Positions 50,625 through 59,307 of a stretch of 64,000 bases of DNA are shown here, one piece after another. Under the pieces are notes generated by a model. It ran no database searches. It was given only the letters and a program-made list of their open reading frames with translations, and had not been told where the DNA came from. The first letter of the stretch is position 1. Every line of letters begins with the position of its first letter. Source of the DNA: Antedon mediterranea (lineage: Eukaryota; Echinodermata; Crinoidea; Comatulida; Antedonidae); NCBI RefSeq assembly GCF_964355755.1, contig NC_092677.1, forward strand, positions 17,766,101-17,830,100, given 5' to 3'. The position numbers and the translations under genes are program-made.

Positions 50625-50680
50625 TCACCTGAAGAGTGCGGCCAGCTACATGCTGGTCGTACGAAACAAATTTGTAGTGA
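50625..50680 (+). ncRNA. hammerhead ribozyme, right arm (plus strand)
   Basis: All invariant parts are present in order. Stem I 5' strand TCAC (50625-50628); core C3-U-G-A-N-G-A as CTGAAGA (50629-50635, N7 is A); stem II GTGCGGCCAGC (50636-50646) with GCTGGTCGTAC (50652-50662), 11 pairs including two G-U, loop TACAT; core GAA (50663-50665); stem III ACA/TGT with loop AATT (50666-50675); cleavage triplet GUA with H17 = A at 50676; stem I 3' strand GTGA (50677-50680). A very short stem III is what Penelope-like elements and retrozymes show (family knowledge); such motifs usually work as dimers. Activity is inferred. Confidence 0.75.
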
Positions 50681-50717
50681 TTAAAACAATGAAGTAACCA
50701 AGTTTTCTGCTGTTATT

Positions 50718-50742
50718 TTATATATATATATATATATATATA
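50718..50742. repeat. (TA)n microsatellite
   Basis: Uninterrupted TA units at the outer edge of the palindrome's right arm. Confidence 0.9.
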
Positions 50743-50766
50743 ATTTTTGGGAATTGGAGCATGATT

Positions 50767-50933
50767 ATAAGTGGAAACATCATTTCATTTACATATGGTA
50801 TATTTTTTATACATTGAAAATTGTGTTTTGAGACACAAATACAAAACAGTGTTTCATAAGTGGAAACATCATTTAATTTTTTAAATCATTTACATATAGT
50901 ATTTTTTTTTATACAGTGAAAATTGTGTTTTGA
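50767..50933 (+). repeat. tandem duplication, two units of about 66-78 bp
   Basis: ATAAGTGGAAACATCATTT begins both units (50767, 50856), each continuing CATTTACATAT(G/A)GTAT, a T-run, ATACA(T/G)TGAAAATTGTG and TTTTGA. Confidence 0.8.
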
Positions 50934-51169
50934 AAAAAAGAACTGAGGGAGAACCTGTTACGGAAACAATTTGCACAAGAGATGATAGACAGGCAACGTT
51001 TACAGCTCAGTAAAACCTAAAAAATATAGCAATAACATTAGCAAAGGGTCAAGTCCACTAGCTCCATGGTTTTGTGGTAGAACGAGCCTTCTCGGAAAAG
51101 GACTTTAACCATAGGCCGGTACACCAGGCCCCATGGGAAAAGTTTTGACTGAACAGAGTATAACTCCCG
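50934..51169. other. short non-coding stretch
   Basis: A GC-richer patch at 51055-51150 (TTTTGTGGTAGAACGAGCC, CCAGGCCCCATGGGAAAAG) looks SINE-like, but I could not fold a tRNA or find ends. Confidence 0.3.
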
Positions 51170-52082
51170 TATTCTTAAACCGGACTTTAGTCGTAGTTCG
51201 AAGTTCGATATGAAAAAGTCGTAGTTCGAGCTATTACTTCAAATTCGATTCATAAATGACGTAGTCAACGTTTGAGTTGGACTTAATGAAGTCGAGCTTT
51301 TAGTCGAGTTGCACACGTCTGGGTAACAAAGGCTATACATTGGCCAATGACAAGAGAGTATTTGAGGAGCAGACGAAATTTTGCGCATTGATATTACTTT
51401 CAATTTTCTTACAAAACTGTTTACGCATCCGGACTATATACATGAAAAATAATTTTAATCGTTAATTATTAGAACAAGATCAGTATTAATTTAACACAAG
51501 TACTTTTGATTAACAACAAACGAAATCTTCAAAATATATTTAGGAACCATGGGGGTACAGTAACTTTCATATTTTCTAGGCCTTCAACAAAGTATGATTG
51601 TGACGAACCACGCACTTTATATCGTGACAAGAAAGCGCTAGGCCCCCTAAACATTCCATCGCGTTTTGAATTTCCGCATCTCCCATTGTCGCTATGGCGT
51701 GACGTAGTTCAAGTCGGACTTGCGTGAAGAAAATAATGTAATTTGTATACGGTTTTAAATAAAGATGATTTTCGTTATTATAACATATACCAATTTATAT
51801 TTAATTAAGCTAATATAAAAATAGATATTTCATTCTTCAATATCTGGCAAGTATAACAACTCAATGACTGTTACGTTTTTTATAAACATCGTTTAAAAAC
51901 CATTTAGTCGACCATTTAGCCTGCCCCCTCCAGGACTAAAAAAATAGATCAAAATCCGTCTCAATTTAGTCAAGGTTGGCCTTATTTAGTCGGCGATTTA
52001 GTTGAAGTTCGGTTTATGAATTAAAATGACGTCATTTTTAAAGTTTTAGCTCGAACTACGACTAAAGTCCGGTTTAAGAATA
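51170..52082. mobile_element. 913-bp TIR element with perfect 32-bp termini
   Basis: TATTCTTAAACCGGACTTTA followed by GTCGTAGTTCGA at 51170-51201 is the exact reverse complement of 52051-52082. The outer TA may be the target duplication of a Tc1/mariner-type insertion. Subterminal motifs (TAGTTCGAG, TTTAGTCG, TGACGTCATTT) recur at both ends. The 73-codon plus frame at 51506-51727 shows no transposase motif, so the element is non-autonomous or decayed. Confidence 0.8.
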
Positions 52083-53403
52083 CAGGCGTTAGGAAAAAAT
52101 AAATAATAATAAAAAAAAAATTGGCTTAATAATGATAGGTGCAAAGCGTACTGTACTTAAAAAATTTCAACTTATCTTTACTTTTGGCCCCCGTAAACCA
52201 TAAAGTAATACTAAAAGTAAGAATACTTTTAATAACAGATTTATCAAAGAATATATAATAAAAGGGTTAACTTAAGGATTTAAGTCTACCTAGAAAAGAA
52301 TAACAAATGCAAAATACGGTATAAACATTTGGAATGGCCGTTGCTATATACAATTTTCCGGTATATACAAAAAGGAAGCTTTAATTAATATTCTGCTATT
52401 TCTATCAACAGTCCATTGCCAACTCTTTACTAGGCCTATTTTCATCATAGTATACATATCAACAAATTAAATACATAATATGTTATAATAGCCGTTAAAC
52501 TTCCGGTAATTTATATACACTAATAAATAAATGGGTTTCAATTAATTTTTCTAATAGTATATATCTTAAAATCTTATTAAAACGTACAAAAACAGGCATA
52601 GAAAATATATTTATCTAAAAATTATCTGTCAGATAAGAAATGCCTTTGAAGGACCCGAACATTTCCGACAAAAACGACGTCAAACTAGGTAGAACTATTA
52701 TCAGAAAATCTTTGAGCTTGTAGTATTGTGATTGAATCAAAAGGTGCGAGGTTTTTGCATTTCTTTATCAATACAATTACATGTATAAAGAATACAACAG
52801 GAAATGATCTATACTATTAAAGGGCAACAATCATAATGGTATTAAAGCATAAGTTATTATGTAATATTGTGTACTACCTGGTACAACCCGGCAAAGCTTT
52901 ATGGTTAAAATACTTGCTTACCAGCCATTGAGTACTAGTGTCTAATTATAGGCTCTAAATTTCAGTAAAATACTGTCATGCAAAAGATTATAACAGTTAC
53001 TAATAGTTTAGCACTTCTTTTTACCTATCTTTAGGTCTTGGACCCATTCCCCTTTTTTAAAAATCATGTATTCTCCACTGCAAATTATAGTGTCATTCAG
53101 TACCAGGATTTTATTTTGTCGAAAACATATTGCTAAAAAATGCTAATCACACTGGACTTTCATTTACTAAAATTAACCACACCCTTGGTAAAACAAGCCA
53201 TGAAGTTTTAGACACATTTATAAGACACATTCTCTAGTGTTATATTAATATTATAACAATAATTGAAATTACATTGAAAAAACAAAACCTTTTTGGGCCA
53301 GCCCAGGAGTATTTATTAGGCGATATTAGTTGACATTGTGTTCCTAAACACCGCAGGAAAGTGGAAAGAATCTTTAGAGAGTTATAATTTTAAAGAATAT
53401 ATA
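52083..53403. other. AT-rich DNA without genes
   Basis: No supported genes or elements. Confidence 0.5.
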
Positions 53404-53653
53404 TACTATAAAGCCCAACATTTTCGCGGCCCTAAATTTTTGCGATTTTACATTTTTTAACTATTTGGCGACCTTTTATTTTTGCGATTTGAGTTTCTTG
53501 TGTAATTTGTTGAACCAAATTGGCGAATGTATTTCACCTCCGCGATGAACGTCAAACAACAATTGAATAGCGTCGAGTAAAATTACAGAATATGAAAGAA
53601 ATTACAAAAGTCGCGAAAATAAAGGACGCGCAAAATTGTTGGGCTTTATAGTA
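53404..53653. mobile_element. 250-bp TIR MITE (CTATAAAGCCCAACA family)
   Basis: TACTATAAAGCCCAACA (53404-53420) is the exact reverse complement of 53637-53653. Just inside, ATTTTCGCG and CGCGCAAAAT extend the pairing. The interior has repeated TTTTTGCGATTT motifs. The outer TA is a plausible target duplication. No coding sequence. Confidence 0.8.
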
Positions 53654-53702
53654 TTAGTTAATTTCTTCATCTAACTTTCATTAAAATACAATAAAACAAT
53701 AA

Positions 53703-53760
53703 ACTCAATTCAATTCAGTTTATTATTTCACATTTTAGCACAATACAGAGACCAGAAATG
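53703..53760 (-). mobile_element. LINE 3' end with (ATTGA)n-like tail, minus strand
   Basis: The minus strand reads TTTCTGGTCTCTGTATTGTG, CTAAAATGTGAAATAATAAA, then CTGAATTGAATTGAG, a 3' UTR end with an AATAAA-like signal and a pentamer tail. Confidence 0.45.
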
Positions 53761-54539
53761 CCAATTCCATAAAGGCAATTGTAACATTAATAAGAAATCA
53801 CAGAGATATTTGAAAAAGGAAAAGCAAATTGTACAGATAGACTATCAGTCAAAAAACCGGTAAACATTTCTAACAAACGGTTTACTGTAATTCTGTGAAA
53901 TTTTCTAAATAATCTTACTGAATGGCATTCACGATTGATTCCATTTATTCCTGATCAGTTTCGACAACATTCAGTAATCTCTGGTGGCTGAGTCATAAAT
54001 AGGGTCTGACCAGACCACACCTGCGACCGATGTCGTGCCTTGATGATGACTCCAGAGAGCCAAGAGGAAAGAGGTTATAGCTCAAGTAACACTTGGACAA
54101 CACAGGAACACATGATGGAAACATCACACCTTGTGTGTTAACTAGAGAAGTACCATGTCCACAGGTGGGGTTGCAGAGGGAAAAAAGAAGGTAACTTGTT
54201 CACATTGGTTGACAATGTGCCAAGTATACTTAACAGGTGTGTACGTCAACAAGTTATATTCCATGTGGGATTCCATATGGGAAATCTTCCAAGTAAAGGA
54301 AGTGAAAACTACATACAGAATTTACATTATTATTGTTTTTGCATTAATAATTGAACTAACATTATTTTCTTCTATCTACATATATTTTCTTTTATTTCCT
54401 TGATATGGTTATTTTATTTCCTTTTCTATGATTTGGCAAATCCATGTACATTTCATGCCCTTTATTTGTTGAAAATAAAGGGTGCATAAAAATAAAGTAC
54501 TTTAATATATCAGAGGCCTATTGTTAGATGTAAAAACTG
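53761..54539. other. non-coding DNA, moderately GC-richer
   Basis: 53940-54140 is less AT-rich (TCTGACCAGACCACACCTGC and similar) but not open. The 82-codon frame at 54155-54403 has no motif. Confidence 0.4.
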
Positions 54540-55260
54540 TAATAATTAATTAATCTTTCTCCTCCTCTTCATAAACCCCTTCTTTTCTCACCTCATTTCA
54601 TCTAATAATCTTTCAATTAAGTAATGGAAATTAATATTGCATTTGAACTATTTAAAGTATAATTCATTATTCCGCTGTAGATCATTTTTCAATATATTTT
54701 GTGAATTCTGTAATGACAACTTTGCCGACTGGGAAGATTCCCAGCGGATTGTTCTTTAATCTAGTTTGCCTTACATGGCATTTAGCTTGCCTGCGGTAAT
54801 TAAACGAGTAAACAGCAAAATCCATTGACCTCCTGAGACATCCTCAAACATCTTGTGAAACCAGTTCGAAATGATTAGAAGTACATTGCAACAAATAAAA
54901 TCAAGAATCGTTGCTGTACGACGTATGTAATTCACTCACGCAGAAGGTGAAATTAGAGTTCTCCTACTCCATTGGAATGACAGTATAGATCGTACCGTAA
55001 GAAGGAGTCATTACACTTTTAATCATCTGACTTTAATCTTTTCTAATCCTATAAAGGCTTGATGCAATCGCAACTTACTTATAATTTGCTTTCTTAAATC
55101 GTGGACAAACCAAAAGTTAATCATAATTTTGCTGATTGGCTTGGAAGATGTAATTTAACCTGCTTTGATGAAATCATCGGCACTTTGATTATGCCGTGAT
55201 TTATAATCTTTGGTACAAATTAGCTTTAATTGTCAAATTTTATGAATGCTGCTTCCTTTA
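54540..55260. promoter_or_regulatory. candidate cis-regulatory module rich in homeodomain sites
   Basis: About 720 bp free of repeats and microsatellites and less monotonous than its surroundings. TAATTA or AATTAA cores and many TAATC(C/T)-type sites crowd it: TTAATTAATCTTTC (54547), TAATAATCTTTC (54604), TTTAATCTAG (54764), GACTTTAATCTTTTC and TCTAATCCTATAAAG (55029-55058), TTTATAATCTTTGG (55199). TAATCY is the K50 homeodomain (Otx/Gsc/Bicoid) preference. CTGGGAAGATTCCCAG (54729-54744) adds an inverted TGGGAA pair, as CSL/Su(H) prefers. AT-rich DNA makes such cores common, so this is inference. Confidence 0.25.
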
Positions 55261-57120
55261 TAAAAAAAAATCTCTTCTCACCTCTTTTTAGGTTTGCCTT
55301 GTCTCATTAAAAATCTAGCCTTTTTAATATAATTTTGTAATTAGTGGGCACAATATGAAATTATATAAGCCTGTAATGAAGAAGGGTTTGGAACTGAGAA
55401 AACACTTTTTTAGCTTGAGAATAATTAATCATTGGAACGCATTGCCATATGCAACATCTGTGAACGTTTTTTAAGGAAATTGGAAAAGTATTGATCAAAT
55501 AAGGATTTTAATACCATTCGAAGCATAACTGACTGTCTTTTATATCATTTTTGTTTAGATTATTGTAACTGAATGGTGGAGTTATAGCTTGATTTTTTTA
55601 TTACATGGGACAAAATTAACTCCACTCACAAAGACATGTTATAAGACTGTTTATGACGAGCATCAACTGTATATCAGCAGAGTGAAAACATTTGCTATTA
55701 TGACAATATTATGCATATGCTTACATATTTAAAATAGAAAAATCTCTTAGTGATGATAATATTTCTACTGACTTGCTGGAATTGCTGTTTTGTAAAAATT
55801 GCCGTTTTATAGGTAGGCCTACACTAGTTAGGAAAAAGGAAGGCATTTTTTTCAAATTCTCAAACTGTACTTGGCTTTGAGCTTGGTAATGTACAAGCTT
55901 GTGGATAAACACACACATTTCATTTTCTTTGTGTGTTTTTGTTTTCAGATTTTCAAAAACATATAGATTATACAACTTTTTCTTCTTTATTAACGTCACT
56001 TAGCGAAAATAACATATATTCAACATTAGTGCTCATTCAATCATTTACGATAACATAATTTTACCGACACTCTTTGTATTTCAAAACAATGAGTATTAGT
56101 TATTTGAAACATTGGATTAATCATGCGTGATATAAAAAATGCAATACTAAAATAAAGCAATAATACATGCTCTTTAAACAAATTGAAGGGTGTAACGGCT
56201 GTAAATATTAATAATTTGTAATGTAAATTCAAATTAGTGTCAGAAAATTAAAGGGCGCAAACTGGCCTTTTACTCAGAGCAGTCCAGCATAATGGTAACA
56301 GACTTAATAGCTTATCAAAGTTATTTTACTTTTGTTATTTGTAACATTCAGCATTGTAAATACCAATTTAAAAAAAAAACATATTTTATCCCACACATTT
56401 AACTGGTATATCATTTTTTAATGTGTATATTGGCATTGGAATATCTTTCAGTAGAAAGTTGCCGTTGATACTTAATATAAAAATGATGTAAAATGGATTG
56501 ATGTAATAACAAATTATTTTGTCTTTTTGTGAATTGTCATCTGTAGTTTGAAATGACTGATCAAGATGTATTGTTGATAATTAATATCTTATTATCTTAT
56601 CTGTGTGACATACTTCTTTATGGTTTAAGAAAAAAAAAGTATTTTAATGTACATACTTTTGCAATTTTTACATCTATTGATAATTTGCTTATCTATAATT
56701 CACTAATCTAACATTGATAAGAACAGTGAGATAACAAAATATTAAAAGAAAATAGAGTATGTGTGTATATAAAAAAAGGGCTAAAAGTTTTACCTTGAAG
56801 ATAATGGAGAAACATCTCAAGAAGTCCCAGATTTTTGGACAACACAAAGAAACTTCTCCAGTACGTTGTTAATGAAAATTACTAGAAAAAGAGTTTATTA
56901 GTAAATTTGAGTTAAGTGTTTTTGTTGGGGAAGGCTGAGGTAGGCCTATTTCAGATTACATCTAAATTTAATGAAGGCCTCTTTGACAAACCGTAACAAA
57001 AACAAACTTTTCTATTATGTTGTTATTGGAAGAATGATGAAGTTAAAATGAAAATTACTAGAATGAGCATATTTTAAGTATTGAAGAAAAAAAATTATAA
57101 CATTAGGTAACAATGAGTTC
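55261..57120. other. AT-rich DNA without genes
   Basis: Frames at 55721-55999 and 56041-56232 (minus) have no motif. No elements seen. Confidence 0.5.
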
Positions 57121-57439
57121 GGATTGTAATTGTAGTTTTTCATCAGGAAGTTGAGTAATTAGATGTTTTGCCCTACTCTGACATAATTTGTACTCCCTGA
57201 CGAAAAACTACAATTACAATCCTGTTGGTGCAGTACCCGCTGCTTACTTGGGCTCGAATCTAACCACTAGCCATCAGCGCAAGCTCGGTGGTCTAGAGGT
57301 ATGAACGCCAGGCTAGTGATCTGGAGGTCGTGGGTTCGAGTCCCACCCGAGAATTACTTGCAAATTTTTTCGCAAGTATTCTCAAATGTACTTAGTATAA
57401 AGTACAAATTACGTCAGAGTAGGGCAAAACATCTAATTA
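57121..57439 (+). mobile_element. tRNA-bearing element in interleaved inverted repeats
   Basis: Arm B 57156-57193 (TAATTAGATGTTTTGCCC...) pairs with B' 57402-57439 at 37 of 38 positions, defining a 284-bp TIR-like unit. Arm A 57121-57147 (GGATTGTAATTGTAGTTTTT...) pairs with A' 57196-57222 at 26 of 27. A lies outside B, and A' lies inside B-B', so the two hairpins exclude each other. A tRNA-Thr-like fold sits in the middle. Terminal TAATTA may be target sequence. Confidence 0.75.
57282..57353 (+). tRNA. tRNA-Thr(AGT)-like sequence, probably SINE-derived
   Basis: It folds as a cloverleaf. A box TGGTCTAGAGG from 57289; D stem GTCT/GAAC (3 of 4 pairs); anticodon stem CCAGG/TCTGG with loop CTAGTGA (anticodon AGT); 5-base variable region; perfect T arm GTGGG-TTCGAGT-CCCAC (B box GGTTCGAGTCC). 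The acceptor pairs at only five of seven positions (A1-A72 and G2-A71 fail), which argues against a working tRNA. Its place inside an inverted-repeat element suggests a pol III promoter of a mobile element. Confidence 0.5.
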
Positions 57440-58608
57440 ACATTGAGGAATTGTATAGAATGTAATTTAAATAACAAAATTTATATATAGATGGCCTTTT
57501 TCTACATTAAAAACAATTAATTTATTTTCTCACATATTGAATAAAACACCAAGACTGCTTTTCAAAAAAATATAAAGTAAACTGTTTCTTTTGTTTCTTT
57601 AATACTTTATTCGATTCAGTAAATAACTTTAAAACTGGTTCACTACGCAATTAATTTGATTTTGTGATGATAATTATAATTGATCTACCAATGCATGTAT
57701 AAGTAGATTATGAGCTATGAAATTGAAATGATGAAAAATAAACTATTTCATTCATTCCCTGGAGGTTTAAAAATTAAGAATCTAATTAATAGGTGAAATA
57801 TGAACAGGAAAAAATAACAAGTTCTTTTTGGTTTACCATAGTTTTATGCAGCTGTGTGCTTTGAAAGCAGCGTGGCTTGTATGTTGTCGTGTAATATGAT
57901 GCAGTATATACAGATTGGTTACAAGTTGTTAACAATAGTTTATAGTTTCGTTACAAGAAAATGACTTGTAATATCATGTTAATAGAACAATAAAAGCTTT
58001 GATTTAAGCAGGTTAAGAATATAGAAATTGAATCTGTTTAGTTTTAGAACATTCTTTTTACAAGTCTCACATTTCAGGCCTATCATAACTATACTGTGTG
58101 TATAGATTCACGGTAAATTACCTGTTCAATTTCTGCCAATAAACACTCAAGCTTATACATAATTGCTTTTTATTTTTAAATTGATTTGTTGGTACAAGGT
58201 CAGAGGTACGGAGAACAAATGATTGTCGGTATTTCAAAAGGGCCATAAGATTATTTAACACTCGTATCATTACGGATTAAGGTGGTGAAAAGAATGGGTC
58301 CGGCAGAACGTGAAATTTTCAATTTCACACCAAACGTCCCAAACTTTTTAACTCTTTCAACCCGTCTGATCCTATGTATGAAAATTCCAAACAACGAACA
58401 GTAGAGTTTACACACCTCACAACTCTCTGTGATTAGTTTTCAATAGTTAAAAAAACAGATCACATAGCAAATTCCAAGTTGTAAGTCTGCCGACAAGAAA
58501 GTTTTGTTTAGCTATTTCAGTTTGTGCATTGAAGTGTTCTGTTCAAATAATAAAGCTATTCTGTCAAATATGTACTAATGACTGGAAGGTTGGATTGTAA
58601 AGATTATA
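57440..58608. other. AT-rich DNA without genes
   Basis: No supported feature; 58190-58400 is somewhat less AT-rich. Confidence 0.45.
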
Positions 58609-58833
58609 ATGGTTTGTTCAATCGGAGCGGGTTTCTTTGAGTCCATTCAAGATAACTTGAGAAAACAGATGTTGCTAACACGGCGAAACAAGCTAATAAA
58701 CTTGCACAAAATTAGCTCCGTTTCAGTTGCTTGGAAGAACCAAATAGGTGACATGTTCTCCAGCAGAGCTTTTCATTCGAGAAAACAAATCGAAAACAGA
58801 AAACGTGTGAAATTTAGGAAACAAATTCTGTAA
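58609..58833 (+). CDS. candidate small basic protein, 74 residues, unidentified
   Basis: ATG 58609 to TAA 58831-58833. The product is rich in Lys/Arg (blocks such as RKQMLLTRRNKLINLHK and RKQIENRKRVKFRKQ) with few of the F/I/Y/N runs seen in chance frames here. An AATAAA lies at 58874-58879, some 40 bp past the stop. No signal peptide, membrane segment or known domain is visible. There is no clear TATA or CCAAT upstream; the promoter-like unit at 58988 lies downstream and on the same strand, so it would not serve this frame. It may be a terminal exon, a small gene or chance. Confidence 0.22.
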   Translation: MVCSIGAGFFESIQDNLRKQMLLTRRNKLINLHKISSVSVAWKNQIGDMFSSRAFHSRKQIENRKRVKFRKQIL

Positions 58834-58987
58834 ATAGCTTCGCTCAAATAAGCATTAAGTGGGTGTTAACCCAAATAAATTTGTTGTTCAAAGGATGTAT
58901 TTTCATTTGTGTTGTGTCAATTGTGTACTTTTTAAAGAACACTAATAGTAATTTTTTATTGTAAAATATCATTCCAATTTCTTATAA

Positions 58988-59307
58988 TCCAATCACAGCC
59001 CATTCGCCATGAAAGGGACCGCACATTATGTATGCAGCAATTGGCCAATCAATTCATAGCCACTACGCAGTCATGTACCACATGCCTGTTTTGAGTATAT
59101 ATAATGCTGTATAGACACCAGCTCCGTTCCGTATTCAATGCATTCCAGTATATATAATGCTGTATAGACACCAGCTCCGTTCCGTATTCAATGCATTCCA
59201 GTATATATAATGCTGTATAGACACCAGCTCCGTTCCGTATTCAATGCATTCCATGTATATATAATGCTGTATAGACACCAGCTCCGTTCCGCATTCAATG
59301 CATTCGA
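58988..59307 (+). promoter_or_regulatory. CCAAT/TATA promoter-like unit with a 53-bp segment repeated four times
   Basis: CCAATCACAG (58989) and the palindrome ATTGGCCAAT (59040-59049) precede GTATATATAATG at 59095 by about 100 and 50 bp, a classic CCAAT-TATA spacing. The 53-bp unit (GTATATATAATGCTGTATAG, then ACACCAGCTCCG, TTCCGTATTCAATGCATTCC) repeats at 59095, 59148, 59201 and 59255, nearly identical. Each unit has TATTCA about 30 bp after TATA, resembling the ATTC-containing cap sites of echinoderm histone genes. No histone or other gene follows within reach, so function is inferred. Confidence 0.4.

Larger units (their letters stand above)
50504..50721. repeat. perfect palindrome, 107-bp arms around a 4-base centre
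   Basis: Arms 50504-50610 and 50615-50721 are exact reverse complements across all 107 positions by my reading, separated by ATAA (50611-50614). Each arm carries a complete hammerhead fold. The right arm runs into a TA microsatellite (50718-50742). Such perfection implies a recent event or continuing conversion between arms. Confidence 0.95.

Noticed and set aside
51055-51150. SINE-like patch with TTTTGTGGTAGAACGAGCC
   Set aside because: An A-box-like motif is present, but no B box, fold or ends could be defined.
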